A stretch of 64,000 nt of DNA, taken from positions 1 through 64,000 of the forward strand of contig JABFSG010000038.1 of NCBI GenBank assembly GCA_013140715.1, written 5' to 3'. The DNA comes from Nitrospiraceae bacterium (GTDB lineage Bacteria; Nitrospirota; Nitrospiria; Nitrospirales; Nitrospiraceae). A program made the position numbers and the translations under genes. Below, piece after piece: positions 15,935 through 27,798 of the stretch (its first letter is position 1; each line of letters opens with the position of its first letter). The notes beneath the pieces were generated by a model, which was given only the letters and a program-made list of their open reading frames with translations, did not search any database and was not told the origin of the DNA.

Positions 15935-16129
15935 TCCTTGTCCGAAAGCGACAGAGCGACCTTTCTGGACGATCAGTCCCACCCGCGCTTTCGAACTCGT
16001 TCCTCGTCATGTGTTGACAGCTCCTATCTAAAAGAGTCATTTTCCGTTTATAATTTCATCTCCATTTTTTTCAAATTGTCTCAAAGACGTTGCTGGAGTT
16101 CCGACGAAGGCTGAACGGAACGAAATACC

Positions 16130-16969
16130 TTGCACCGACTTGAATGCCGCGCAACTGAACGATCTACCGGGCACATGACGTTTTACCCTCTGAGTCGATC
16201 CCCTCTGCATGCAGCCGTTTTGCCTATGCCATCACGCTGGGCGATGGTCATGGCTTCGTTGTTGCTCGTGAGCAGCTTGGGCCTGTTCGGTTGTGAAAAC
16301 CCCTCTTCCAAAGAAGTGGCCTCGATGATTGCAGCGCCACAAGGCGAGGGAGTGTCCAGCTTATTACGCGGCATCGATTACAAAGTGGACGGCACGAAGA
16401 TCGATGTCGGCAGCCACCGACTCGAGATCTTCCCCTATGTCGAGCAATGCACCGACACTGAGTCCGATCATATCTGCGGCGTCCGATTCGAAGTCACAGA
16501 GGAAGGAACAAAGCAGCCATCGTTGACCTACGGAGTGGTGGGCACCGGCAAGACCATGGATGCCGCCCTCCAACATGCCGTGGGCAGCTGGTGGGCCGAA
16601 TTCACGGTTCCCTTGATTGTGTCGTTATCTGGGAAGAACCTCGACTTCACACAAACATCGATCATCGTCTATCCTGGATCCATGGCTATACGGGGCGCTC
16701 CTCCCGGAGGTTGGCTCGATGGTTCTCAGGAAATGCACGGACGAATCGTACCGGCGTTAAATCCGGTTGTGCGCGATAAACCGCCGACGAAAGTTGTATC
16801 GTTGATGCTGGTGATCCGTCCTGACGGAGTCAAGGATTTGGGTAGCCGTATCGACGGCATCCCGTCGCAAGAACTTGTGAAGGCCGTTTCCGCCCTACCC
16901 TGGCCGAAGTCCGACAAGGAGTATGTGTTTTACCAAACGTACTTCTTCAGGCATAAGGGCGAGTCCTAA
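16130..16969 (+). CDS. lipoprotein of unknown function
   Basis: The frame encodes up to 279 residues with a hydrophobic segment and lipobox GLFGC around residues 50-55, so the N-terminal 30 residues are probably not translated; Met codons at 16175 and 16226 are alternatives, though neither has a clear ribosome-binding site. The mature part includes DHICGVRFEV, YGVVGTGKTMDAALQHAVGSWW and VSLMLVIRPDGV. The pattern of an A/V-rich helix followed by W and a PLIVSL segment recurs in an uncharacterised bacterial family, which I cannot name with confidence. It stands alone between spacers. Confidence 0.65.
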   Translation: MHRLECRATERSTGHMTFYPLSRSPLHAAVLPMPSRWAMVMASLLLVSSLGLFGCENPSSKEVASMIAAPQGEGVSSLLRGIDYKVDGTKIDVGSHRLEIFPYVEQCTDTESDHICGVRFEVTEEGTKQPSLTYGVVGTGKTMDAALQHAVGSWWAEFTVPLIVSLSGKNLDFTQTSIIVYPGSMAIRGAPPGGWLDGSQEMHGRIVPALNPVVRDKPPTKVVSLMLVIRPDGVKDLGSRIDGIPSQELVKAVSALPWPKSDKEYVFYQTYFFRHKGES

Positions 16970-17132
16970 ATCACGGCAGGGAAAAAGCAGGAGTCTCGTG
17001 TCATGGCAATGAGTCATGAATTAGGTGAGAGCCAAAACTGAGTGCGTACTTAATACCTCATAATGGCCTCGTCTCTCTCATTTAACTCGAGTTTCTCGAC
17101 AGCCTACTGCGGCATTGTACCTGTTAGGACAT

Positions 17133-20100
17133 CTACTCACCCATGTCCAATCCTTTATTGAGTACCCGGGCCACCTCTTGCTTCTGGGAACGTTTCTCGC
17201 CGATTCTTCCATAGACTGCCGGAATAACCAACAAGGTTAATATCGTCGAGGTGAATAATCCCCCGATGACGACGGTGGCGAGGGGCCGCTGGACCTCCGC
17301 TCCCATGCTGGTGGCCACTGCCATGGGAAGAAATCCGAGGCTGGCAACCAGTGCCGTCATCAGCACAGGCCTGAGCCGATCCATCGCTCCTTGCATGATG
17401 GCCTGATCAGTCGGAAGCCCTTCCGCTTCAAGTTGCCGGATGTGGCTGATGAGCACGACACCATTGAGCACCGCAATGCCAAACAGGGCAATGAATCCAA
17501 TGACCGCTGACATACTGAGCGGCAAACCCCTTAGCCAGAGGGCCACGATACCACCGGACAGGGCCAAGGGGACATTGAGAAAGATCAGCAGCGCGGGGCG
17601 CATGGCCCCGAAGATGACCGACAGCACACCCAGAATCAGGAGGAGGGTGATGGGCACGACCAAGACAAGCCGGTTGGTGGCTTCTTGAAGATGCTGAAAC
17701 TGTCCACCCCATGTCAATTCGTATCCGGTCGGGAGCGACACCTCACGTGCCACGGCACGCTGCGCCTCTGTTACGAAGCCTCCCAAGTCCCTTCCTCGGA
17801 TATTGTTCTCCACCAGAATACGTCGCTGCACGTGCTCCCTGCTGATCTGCGCCGGTCCTGTGTCCACTCGGATAGCCGCCACGCGAGAGAGGGGGACGAG
17901 TTCACCGTGAGCGGTTGGGATGAGCAGATTACCTAATGTGCCAGGATCAGCTGCTGCGCTGTCGGCCAAGCGGACGACGAGTTCAAACCGTCGTGGGCCT
18001 TGAAAGACGGTGCCGACAACGCGTCCCACCCGTGTGGTTTGAATGAGGGTGAGCACGTCGTCTGCCGCAAGCCCATATCGGGCGATCTGTTCCCGGTCCA
18101 CAATCACCCGCAGCAGTGGAAGGCCCGCCACCTGCTCAACTCTGATGTCTGCCGCGCCACGCACGGTTTCCAACACACGTGCCACGGCCTCGGCCTGCTG
18201 TTTGAGAACCTCCAGATCCGGTCCAAAGATTTTAACTGCGAGATCAGAGCGCGTTCCCGCAATCAACTCGTTGAAGCGCATCTCGATCGGTTGCGTAAAA
18301 CCTAGGCCGACACCAGGTACCGCATCGAGAATGGCTGGCTTCATTTTGGCGATCAGGTCCTCTCGTGTGCCTGCGGTCGTCCATTCTTTCTGCGGCTTGA
18401 GAATGACGAATACATCGGACATCTCCACCCCCATCACGTCGGTCGCCACCTCGGGACTCCCAGTCCTAGTCACCACCTGCACGACTTCCGGAAATCGGCG
18501 TAGTACCCGTTCAACGTCTACGGCATTCCGAACCGATTCAGTGAGTGAGACGCTGGGCAACCGCCAAAGCTGAATTGCCATGTCCCCCTCGTCAAGACGA
18601 GGCACAAACTCAATGCCAAGCCACCCGGTGATTCCGAGACTCACGACAAACAGCCCAACGGCAGGTGTCACCACCCACGCCGGACGCACAGTTGCCCATC
18701 TGAGACAGGGTTCGTAGGCCACGCGCAGCATGCCAACCACACGCGTATCCTCACATCGAGCGTGGACCCGCATAAACCAAAAGGCGAGTAGTGGGATAAC
18801 TGTCGCCGCGAGGAGAAGCGATCCAGCCAGGGCCAGGATGACGGTCAGCGCCATGGGGCGGAACATCTTCCCCTCGATGCCGGTCAGCGCCAGGATGGGC
18901 ACGTACACGAGAATGATGATGCTGACGGCAAGGGTCATAGGGCGAAGCACCTCGCGGCCAGCCGCCTGAATCTCATTCAGCCGTGCTTCCTGGCTCATAA
19001 CGCCTTTTTTCGCCAATCGCCTGAGGATGTTGTCGATCATCACCACCGAGCCATCCACCAGCAAGCCGAAATCGATGGCGCCGAGACTCATGAGATTGCC
19101 GGAGAGCCCGGCCTGCATCATCCCGCTGAAGGCGATCAGCATCGACAGCGGAATAGCCAGTGCCACGATCACGCCTGCGCGGAGATCACCGAGAAAAAGG
19201 AACAGCACGGCAATGACAAGGAATCCCCCTTCGAGCAGATTGTTACGCACAGTGCGCATCACTTTCGAGACCAACAGCGTTCGGTCGTAGTAGGGTTCGA
19301 TTGTCACCCCGGAAGGGAGAGTCGCTTCAATCTCTCTCATTCGGGTCTTAACACGTTCGACGACCTGCTGCGCATTCTCGCCCGCTAACATCTGGACCAT
19401 GCCGATCACGGTTTCGCCCTCGCCCATCGCGGTTGCCGCGCCGATACGGAGTGCCGATGCCTCCTTCACCTCCGCAAGATCTGCAATATAGATCGGAACT
19501 CCTCCGGGGCCGTGCGCCACCACGATCCTCGCAAGATCAGCAACCTGCGTCGCCAGGGCTTCGCCACGAATGAGCACCTGCTCGCGTTGACGTTCAATGT
19601 AACCGCCGCCTGCGATGGCATTGTTGCGTTCGAGCGCCTCAAACACCTGCCGCAGTGAGAGTTTGAAGGACAGGAGTTTCGCTGGATCCAACACGACTTG
19701 GAACTGTTGCGGTTCGCCTCCCCAAATATTCACTTCCACCACACCCGGCACTGCCCGTAACCGCATGCCGATATCCCATTCAAGCAGCGTTCGGAGTGCC
19801 ATGGGGCTGTGGTCCTTTCCTTTCACCGTGAATTGATAGACTTCACCCAATCCGGTCGTCAGCGGCCCCACAATCGGACGGCCATACTCGACTGGAATAC
19901 GTTCCATCGCACGCGTCAACCGTTCTGCAACCAACTGCCTTGCCCGGTAAATGTCTGTCTGATCTTCGAAGATCGCAGTGACCGCCGAGAGCCCGTAGCG
20001 CGACACAGAGCGGAGTTCGCGCAGAGCAGGCAATCCGCTCAGCGAGGCCTCAATTGGAAACGTGATGAACTGTTCCACTTCAACCGGGCCGAGCGATGGG

Positions 20101-20255
20101 GAACGGGTCAGGATTTGGACCTGGACCGGCGTCAGATCCGGCATCGCATCAATCGTAAGACGGGTCATCGACCACAGGCCGATGACGATCACGAACATGA
20201 CCGCCACCAGAGTAAAAAAACGGTAGCGCAGCGAGAGGGTGAACAGCCTGTCCAT
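17133..20255 (-). CDS. czcA: CzcA/CusA-type heavy-metal RND efflux pump
   Basis: A 1040-residue inner-membrane RND transporter of the heavy-metal efflux family, normal in length. The N-terminus IDAMPDLTPVQVQILT and the repeated large periplasmic loops are typical. In the fourth membrane segment DFGLLVDGSVVMIDN carries the proton-relay acidic residues; most CzcA proteins have Glu where this has the last Asp. The pump exports divalent or monovalent metal cations by proton antiport; the metal is not settled. The adaptor gene lies one base upstream. GAGGGAGG precedes the ATG. No outer-membrane czcC/tolC-like gene is present nearby. Confidence 0.92.
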   Translation of the reverse strand: MDRLFTLSLRYRFFTLVAVMFVIVIGLWSMTRLTIDAMPDLTPVQVQILTRSPSLGPVEVEQFITFPIEASLSGLPALRELRSVSRYGLSAVTAIFEDQTDIYRARQLVAERLTRAMERIPVEYGRPIVGPLTTGLGEVYQFTVKGKDHSPMALRTLLEWDIGMRLRAVPGVVEVNIWGGEPQQFQVVLDPAKLLSFKLSLRQVFEALERNNAIAGGGYIERQREQVLIRGEALATQVADLARIVVAHGPGGVPIYIADLAEVKEASALRIGAATAMGEGETVIGMVQMLAGENAQQVVERVKTRMREIEATLPSGVTIEPYYDRTLLVSKVMRTVRNNLLEGGFLVIAVLFLFLGDLRAGVIVALAIPLSMLIAFSGMMQAGLSGNLMSLGAIDFGLLVDGSVVMIDNILRRLAKKGVMSQEARLNEIQAAGREVLRPMTLAVSIIILVYVPILALTGIEGKMFRPMALTVILALAGSLLLAATVIPLLAFWFMRVHARCEDTRVVGMLRVAYEPCLRWATVRPAWVVTPAVGLFVVSLGITGWLGIEFVPRLDEGDMAIQLWRLPSVSLTESVRNAVDVERVLRRFPEVVQVVTRTGSPEVATDVMGVEMSDVFVILKPQKEWTTAGTREDLIAKMKPAILDAVPGVGLGFTQPIEMRFNELIAGTRSDLAVKIFGPDLEVLKQQAEAVARVLETVRGAADIRVEQVAGLPLLRVIVDREQIARYGLAADDVLTLIQTTRVGRVVGTVFQGPRRFELVVRLADSAAADPGTLGNLLIPTAHGELVPLSRVAAIRVDTGPAQISREHVQRRILVENNIRGRDLGGFVTEAQRAVAREVSLPTGYELTWGGQFQHLQEATNRLVLVVPITLLLILGVLSVIFGAMRPALLIFLNVPLALSGGIVALWLRGLPLSMSAVIGFIALFGIAVLNGVVLISHIRQLEAEGLPTDQAIMQGAMDRLRPVLMTALVASLGFLPMAVATSMGAEVQRPLATVVIGGLFTSTILTLLVIPAVYGRIGEKRSQKQEVARVLNKGLDMGE

Positions 20256-20256
20256 C

Positions 20257-21438
20257 TTAACCTCCCTCTCCGGACCCGATATGTTCTTTCAACAACACAT
20301 TCTTCAGGTCGAAGACGCCGTCGACTACCACCTGCTCGCCCGCTGTCAGCCCTTTCTGCACTTCAACCCACTCTCCGCCTTCACGGCCGGCTTCGATCGG
20401 AACGAACGCATACCCGGTCTGCCGTTGAACGAAAACCCCACGCACTTTGCCCACCATCGTCAGCGCCGACAGGGGGACGGCCAAAGTCGCTGGACTCTCG
20501 ATAGTCAACTGAACATTCACATACTCCCGTGGTTTGAGGATGTGTTGCTGGTTTGCGACTTCGAACCGAACTTGAATCGTGCGCGTAGTTTCGTCTGCCA
20601 CCGGCGCAAGATACGTGAGCGGAGCCGTGACAGGCTCACCGCCTTTGGGCAAGATCGTCCCCACATCGCCCTCTTTGAATTTTCTGGCCTGTTCGATCGG
20701 CAAATTCGCAAAGACCCAGACTCGGCTCGTATCGACGATCTCGAACAGCTCATTTCCAGGAGTGACTCCCTGCCCTCGCACAACATTTTGTGCAACCACC
20801 GTCCCGGCGATCGGCGCGGTGAGGGTATAGCGATGCCCCTCCTGATGGCTTCCATGTTCTAACTGATGCAATTCAGCGGCGGTCATGCCCATATTCAGGA
20901 GCTTCTCGCGAACATGCTGATGACGAGCCTTCGCTTCAATGAACCGGCCTCGCTCTTCCACCAGTCGGCGCTCCGCCACGATCTTATCGGCTGCGAGTAT
21001 CACCGTCCGGAGATACCCATTCTCGGCCACATCGGCCTGGGATTTAGTCACGAGGTACTCCTGCACTAATTCATCCAATCGCAAACTCTCAATCGCGACC
21101 AACGGCTGACCGCGTCTGACGCGATCACCCAACTGGACATGGATGACCTGGGCTTGCCCTTCAATTCGGGACATAATCTTGGCAACCTGGTTGAGATCGA
21201 GTGCGACTTCGCCTGGAGCCGTCACGACATCTGGAACCACGTGCACTGCGATCACGTCGGTCCGCACTCGATCCTGCGCGGACGGCGGAGCCTGAATGGT
21301 GGCGCTACGGAGAGCGCCTGACTGTGGGCTCGCTTTCGGCGGCAGCGTTGGCTGTTCACTCCCGCGGTCTCCGCAGGCTGTGACCGACAGGAACAGCGCG
21401 GACACACATGCGGTCAGTATTGTCCATTTACTTCTCAT
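20257..21438 (-). CDS. czcB: periplasmic adaptor of RND metal efflux (CzcB/CusB-type)
   Basis: A 393-residue membrane-fusion protein. A lipoprotein-like signal with lipobox SVTAC tethers it at the inner membrane. It has the lipoyl/barrel-sandwich halves (IEGQAQVIHVQLGDRVRRGQPL and APIAGTVVAQNVVRGQGV) flanking a long alpha-hairpin, followed by beta-barrel and membrane-proximal domains. It links the CzcA pump to an outer-membrane channel. I use the ATG at 21438, well spaced from AGAAGGA, rather than GTG at 21444. It is in one operon with czcA. Confidence 0.9.
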   Translation of the reverse strand: MRSKWTILTACVSALFLSVTACGDRGSEQPTLPPKASPQSGALRSATIQAPPSAQDRVRTDVIAVHVVPDVVTAPGEVALDLNQVAKIMSRIEGQAQVIHVQLGDRVRRGQPLVAIESLRLDELVQEYLVTKSQADVAENGYLRTVILAADKIVAERRLVEERGRFIEAKARHQHVREKLLNMGMTAAELHQLEHGSHQEGHRYTLTAPIAGTVVAQNVVRGQGVTPGNELFEIVDTSRVWVFANLPIEQARKFKEGDVGTILPKGGEPVTAPLTYLAPVADETTRTIQVRFEVANQQHILKPREYVNVQLTIESPATLAVPLSALTMVGKVRGVFVQRQTGYAFVPIEAGREGGEWVEVQKGLTAGEQVVVDGVFDLKNVLLKEHIGSGEGG

Positions 21439-21693
21439 GGTCACATTCCTTCTGGGTCATTAGATTCCACCTGCCGCACGTTCAAGCCAAGCAAGCATGG
21501 ACATGCTCGAAGCATGTTTGCCTCTACGCGCGCTGGGAATCATCGAGCAGGTCCAAGTCGCTGACAGCTTCCTCAACAGCGATCCCGTATGATCATGGTC
21601 TTTGGAGACCCACGGTCACAAATGAGGCGGAGCGCCAGCACCAACCTTGGCGATACAGCAGCCTAACGCGATTGTCAGGGAACGGGAAATAGA

Positions 21694-22194
21694 TCAGACT
21701 GATCGGGAAGGCGGCGCACGCAGAGAGAGTGCGCTGGAGAGAAACAGAATGTTGTGAGAGGGGCCGGGGTTCAACAAAGCCACGGCAACAGCCCGTTGAA
21801 CTGCCTTGTACTCGACGACCGGCAATCCAAAGACCGTCATCCCCGGCTTTGGGAGCGGACGGTCGGTTGAAACAGTCAGCAGTGAGTATTCAATCTCAGG
21901 GTGATTGAGCGCATGACCGGAATGTGCGCGAGCTTGAAGGTGCTGATGCGCTACGTCAGGACAACTTGAATCATGGAGATCATCCTGGTACTCGCACTCA
22001 AGATCCGGGGAGAACACCGTATGGATAATGCCGCCATGAACATGACCCGCCACCCCATGGCGATGATCCGCCTCGGCATGGATATGGAACAGTGGGAGCA
22101 CGAGCATCCACGAGATCAACCAGAACAAGCCAAGTATACGTACTCGCGTCACTCTTGATGCCCTCCCGCGCTCAATCTTTCTAACCTTCAGCAT
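21694..22194 (-). CDS. histidine-rich exported protein upstream of metal efflux genes
   Basis: A 166-residue protein with a basic N-terminus and a hydrophobic segment (ILGLFWLISWMLVLPLF), then a His-dense stretch containing HIHAEADHRHG and HVHGG and later HQHLQARAHSGH, with two Cys residues. It lies 250 bases upstream of czcBA on the same strand. The composition suggests periplasmic metal binding or sensing linked to the pump, as seen for small proteins in many czc/cus operons. No family is named. The ribosome-binding site is poor. Confidence 0.6.
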   Translation of the reverse strand: MLKVRKIERGRASRVTRVRILGLFWLISWMLVLPLFHIHAEADHRHGVAGHVHGGIIHTVFSPDLECEYQDDLHDSSCPDVAHQHLQARAHSGHALNHPEIEYSLLTVSTDRPLPKPGMTVFGLPVVEYKAVQRAVAVALLNPGPSHNILFLSSALSLRAPPSRSV

Positions 22195-22616
22195 TACTTA
22201 ACGCTACACCACTTGGGTCGTAGGAGCAAGCGCTGCGGCTTTTGGGTACTGTGGTGCCATTACCGGACTTGTCTCAACCGGGAGGTTCACCCCAGAGACT
22301 GTGCTAAAGACTGCCAAAAGCATACCCTCCTTGGAAGCGATCGCAGCAGATAGAAAACCGTAAATCATCGATTTTTCATAAAAGCGAGAAACCAGTTCGC
22401 CGCCCCTCGCCTTGCACGCGTAGGCTCTACCCTCTTGACAAAAATTGTCGCCCGTGAGACCTGCGATTAGCTGTATGGCAGGGCTCACATTAAAAGTGAA
22501 AGAGCTGGAAACTTTTTCGTCCCGGCTCCGTCTTAGTTCATAGAAGACGCAACAGACTTCAATGACGGAGTGGGTTGCACAGGGTGCTCAACTTTAACTT
22601 TTTCAGGAGGTGTGTG

Positions 22617-22832
22617 ATGAGCTGGAAGATGTTGGCAATTGCGGCGATGTTCATGAGCTTCGGTACGGTCAGCGCGTTCGCCGCCGGCGAAGTGCAAGCG
22701 CCTGAGGTCCAGAAGCCGGAGATTCACAAGCCCGAGATGCAGAAGCCGGAGATCCAGAGGCCGGAAGTTCAGAGACCGGAAATCCACAAGGCAGAGCGGG
22801 TTGAGCACACACGGCCAGAACGCCACCGGTAA
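22617..22832 (+). CDS. exported pentapeptide-repeat (PE-x-Q-K type) small protein
   Basis: The natural start is the ATG at 22617, preceded by AGGAGG, giving 71 residues: a signal peptide ending AFAAG and then about seven five-residue units such as PEVQK, PEIHK, PEMQK, PEIQR and PEVQR, followed by a basic His/Arg tail. The alternation of Pro-Glu with Gln/His-Lys/Arg would give an extended, charge-alternating periplasmic rod. It is unlike the Mtb-type or A(D/N)LXX pentapeptide families. Function unknown; envelope spanning or metal or polyanion binding are guesses. Confidence 0.7.
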   Translation: MSWKMLAIAAMFMSFGTVSAFAAGEVQAPEVQKPEIHKPEMQKPEIQRPEVQRPEIHKAERVEHTRPERHR

Positions 22833-23142
22833 GCGATCTTGCTGCAGGGCGCTGGGATTTACCAGCGCCCCGTAGCCATAGTTCAGCCATCGGCCCACCA
22901 CGTCCGTGCCCCAGTGGCGAGCGTTCCCTCCAACCCCTACGATTAAGAATATGATTCCATGAGTGGGAGGAGCCACAAAGCCAAAAGTTCACTCGGATAG
23001 AGTATCGCCATTGTGAACGGTTCAAGCCTTCCAACCTGCAATCTGCTACCATCGTCCTTGTACTGATGGGATACCCCGCGCCTCCACGTCAACACCGTGA
23101 AGCTAACGGCGGGTCAGTTCCTATCCGAAAGGGGTGTGGCGA
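22833..23142. other. intergenic region, nothing recognised
   Basis: About 310 bases between the repeat-protein gene and the zinc-ribbon gene. No coding frame, family repeat or strong hairpin was identified. Confidence 0.5.
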
Positions 23143-23304
23143 ATGATCGCATTGAAATGTCCAGCCTGTAGCAACCTTCAAGTTGAGGCTGTCCTGTCGC
23201 ACCGTCTTGGGGACGATGAAGACCAAGTTTATGTATGCAAACTCTGCAATACAGAGTTTGGAGTCATGAAAAATGGGAGGCCAGTTTGGTGGAAACCCAT
23301 CTAA
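23143..23304 (+). CDS. small zinc-ribbon protein, 53 aa
   Basis: Too short for the ORF track. An ATG preceded by AAGGGGTG opens a 53-residue frame with CPAC at residues 6-9 and CKLC at 32-35, which would form a single zinc ribbon, and a C-terminal PVWWKPI. Stand-alone ribbons of this kind are often nucleic-acid-binding or protein-interaction modules; nothing here decides. Codon use and the paired Cys motifs make it likely to be real. Confidence 0.55.
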   Translation: MIALKCPACSNLQVEAVLSHRLGDDEDQVYVCKLCNTEFGVMKNGRPVWWKPI

Positions 23305-23762
23305 CCTTCACGGTCCTGGTGCCATAAGGCCGCTCGAAATGTGGGAGGAAGAAACTCGGTCACCCTACACTGGAAGCCGGACCGCCATGCGCCATTCCCG
23401 GCTTCGCCTCCATACGAAAGTCTGGAGCTGCTCCCCCGCCACTCGCTCGCACGGTAGTTGCCACGCAAGCTCCCGGCGCTCACTTCTCCTTGCGATTAAA
23501 CCGCTTCACGACAAAATAGCCGGCGACGATCAATACGCCAAAAATCTGTAACGTTCCGGTGCACTCGGAATCGAGAATTGAGGCAGGCAGTTGAAAGAGA
23601 CAACTCACGAGGATCCACCATCCTTAAAGGCTACGCCCATTCATAGCGCATCCTTGGCAGGCCTGTAAAGATCGACCCCATCCCCTTTCAAGACCTACCG
23701 CCAAGCGGTATACTGCCCGTCGTTCGCATTCGTAGAATTCTGCCACGTATAGGAGGATCTGT
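23305..23762. other. intergenic region with one possible small gene
   Basis: About 460 bases. Apart from the possible minus-strand membrane peptide listed next, no convincing frame is seen; longer ORF-track entries here have no natural composition. Confidence 0.45.
23480..23608 (-). CDS. possible 42-residue membrane peptide
   Basis: A GTG frame with GGTGG about six bases upstream encodes a short N-terminal part and a C-terminal membrane segment LQIFGVLIVAGYFVVK with a basic RFNRKEK tail. The positive-inside arrangement is natural for a single-pass protein. It overlaps no recognised gene. Support is limited to composition and the possible ribosome-binding site. Confidence 0.35.
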   Translation of the reverse strand: MSCLFQLPASILDSECTGTLQIFGVLIVAGYFVVKRFNRKEK

Positions 23763-24092
23763 ATGAACCGTCACCGCAACCCTCTGCACCTCGCTCTCGT
23801 CGCTTGCTTCGTCTGTGCCATCGGCGGTTTGGCCGGCCCGATACCTCTTGTATCGGCTGAGGAACAGGCGATCGATCTCAACAGTCCGGAGGCAATTCGC
23901 CATACCCTTGAACAACAGGCAGGGAAGCGTGTGAAGCTCAAGCTGGTGTCCGGACAGGATGTGGAAGGGAAAGTGTCAAAAGTGGGGTTGCATGCGGTTG
24001 TCGTTACAGAACTGAGCGGGATGGAATTCTTCGATGCAACAGTCCGGATCGATCAAGTTGCTGCGGTTATTATAAAGGTTCGTACAAAGTAG
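23763..24092 (+). CDS. exported protein with Sm-like beta-barrel core
   Basis: A 109-residue protein with a signal peptide ending VSAEE. The mature part begins with an amphipathic helix (PEAIRHTLEQQAGKRV) and continues with strands KLKLVSGQDVEGKVSKVG and HAVVVTELSG, a pattern like the Sm fold (helix, then strands with a central Gly). AGGAGG precedes the ATG. An RNA-binding Sm role is unlikely in the periplasm, so the fold resemblance is only structural inference. It stands alone upstream of lon. Confidence 0.65.
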   Translation: MNRHRNPLHLALVACFVCAIGGLAGPIPLVSAEEQAIDLNSPEAIRHTLEQQAGKRVKLKLVSGQDVEGKVSKVGLHAVVVTELSGMEFFDATVRIDQVAAVIIKVRTK

Positions 24093-24372
24093 ATGTGACT
24101 CCGTCAGCTCTTCAACGCCCTTTCCCCACTCCTGGCAATGACCTGACCTAAGAGCTTCACCTTCTAATCCAACCGCCACCGGCCCCTGCTGCCTACAATG
24201 GCATCGCGTCGCTCACCGCAACTGATCACAAACGCTCGTCGCGATTCCCACTAGTGGTCGAGGCTTCTTCTTTCCTCCCCTTGACTTGTGCTGGCAGGAA
24301 TCTATCTGATTTACTATACCTAGGAGCCTGTCCGAGTAATCCTTCACCGGCCGAGCGAAGGGATGTGAACAG

Positions 24373-26766
<2,394 letters not shown>

Positions 26767-26881
26767 AAAACAAACCGGCTGAACGAGATCAACCAGTCTC
26801 GCGTTGCTCGTCAATCATGTCAGTGGCTTGCTCCAAAACTGATCCATGTGTAAGGATGCGTTTGCTTCCTCGACTCATCTA

Positions 26882-27074
26882 GCAGGGTGTTGACACACTA
26901 CTCGAGCAGGGCAGAAATGAAAAGCCAGGACACCCACAGAACAATTGAGAAGCCATCGCAGGCTGTTCAGAAAGGGCGTCCAGCAAGCGAAGTGGCCAAG
27001 CGTACTCTCTGTAGTACGTTGAGCCTCTGAGCGCCGCGAGAACGCCGCTGGCGGGATTTTTCAACAGCCTGTTA
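26882..27074. repeat. family A repeat, copy 2 (divergent)
   Basis: Begins GCAGGGTGTTGACAC and ends TTTTTCAACAGCCTGTTAG. The core CGTCCAGCAAGCGAAG, then GTACGTTGAGCCTCTGAGCG and GAACGCCGCTGGCGGG, is clear; an unrelated 60-base segment sits in the left half. It lies 31 bases before msrB. Confidence 0.75.
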
Positions 27075-27104
27075 GGGAAGACCAAATAAGAAAGGAGCCA
27101 TACT

Positions 27105-27530
27105 ATGGCTATGCCGCCAAAGGTTGAAATCGGCCCGATTGTCAAAGTCGTAAAGACCGACGATGAGTGGAAGAAACTGCTCTCAGCGGGAGCCTATCAG
27201 GTCCTGCGGCACGAAAGTACAGAACGCCCCTTTACCGACAACATGCACGATAACCATAGGGCCGGGATCTACTATTGTGCCGGCTGTGACCTCCCAGCCT
27301 ATTCATCCGACCATAAGTTCGACAGCGGTACAGGCTGGCCCAGCTTCTGGCAGCCGATCGACCCCAAGGTGGTCGAATCCACCACCGACTACAAGCTGAT
27401 TTTCCCAAGAACAGAAGTCCACTGCGCCCGCTGCGAGGGGCATCAAGGCCATATCTTCAAGGACGGCCCAAGGCCGACAGGGTTACGCTACTGTATCAAC
27501 GGCGTCGCGCTGAAGTTTGTCCCAGCATAA
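27105..27530 (+). CDS. msrB: peptide-methionine (R)-S-oxide reductase
   Basis: A 141-residue MsrB that repairs oxidised methionine in proteins. The zinc-binding pairs are CAGC and CARC, the substrate pocket FDSGTGWPSF is intact, and the catalytic Cys lies in RYCINGVALKF near residue 130. There is no signal peptide, so it should act in the cytoplasm. AAAGGAG precedes the ATG. A family A repeat directly upstream may carry or disturb its promoter. Confidence 0.95.
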   Translation: MAMPPKVEIGPIVKVVKTDDEWKKLLSAGAYQVLRHESTERPFTDNMHDNHRAGIYYCAGCDLPAYSSDHKFDSGTGWPSFWQPIDPKVVESTTDYKLIFPRTEVHCARCEGHQGHIFKDGPRPTGLRYCINGVALKFVPA

Positions 27531-27540
27531 ACCCTAATAG

Positions 27541-27680
27541 GCTGAGGGGGAGGATGGACAGTGTTGGAGGTTTGAGGGTAGAGGGTGGCGGCAGTTTGGG
27601 AACGTCAAGATCGAAGGAGCGCGGCTCCTGACTTTCAATCCGGCCTCTAACCTCCTGCCTCAACCCTCCAACGTCCCACA
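27541..27680. repeat. family D palindromic spacer, copy 1
   Basis: A low-complexity imperfect palindrome: the left arm GTTGGAGGTTTGAGG is answered by CCTCAACCCTCCAAC about 100 bases later. A similar GAGGTTGAGG/CCTCAACC arrangement occurs at 43.0 kb and a half copy at 32.2 kb. Confidence 0.5.
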
Positions 27681-27798
27681 GACCTAAGCTTTCAAGACGC
27701 TGACCGATTTTTCACATCGCTGGTGACTCCTTCCAGGTTGCGCCCGTACAGAGCCGCTTGCTACGATAGCCTTTTCCCCCTCCGGACAAAGGCTCTTT

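Noticed and set aside
17685-20862. Plus-strand ORFs over czcA and czcB
   Set aside because: They are shadows of the clearly conserved RND genes on the minus strand.
21501-21525. Short inverted repeat ACATGCTCGAAGCATGT upstream of czcB as a regulator site
   Set aside because: A palindrome is visible, but I could not match it to a known metal-regulator box or a promoter, so it is not listed as an operator.
22204-22488. 94-codon minus-strand ORF
   Set aside because: A short hydrophobic stretch is present, but there is no ribosome-binding site, the N-terminal half looks random, and nothing in the context supports it.
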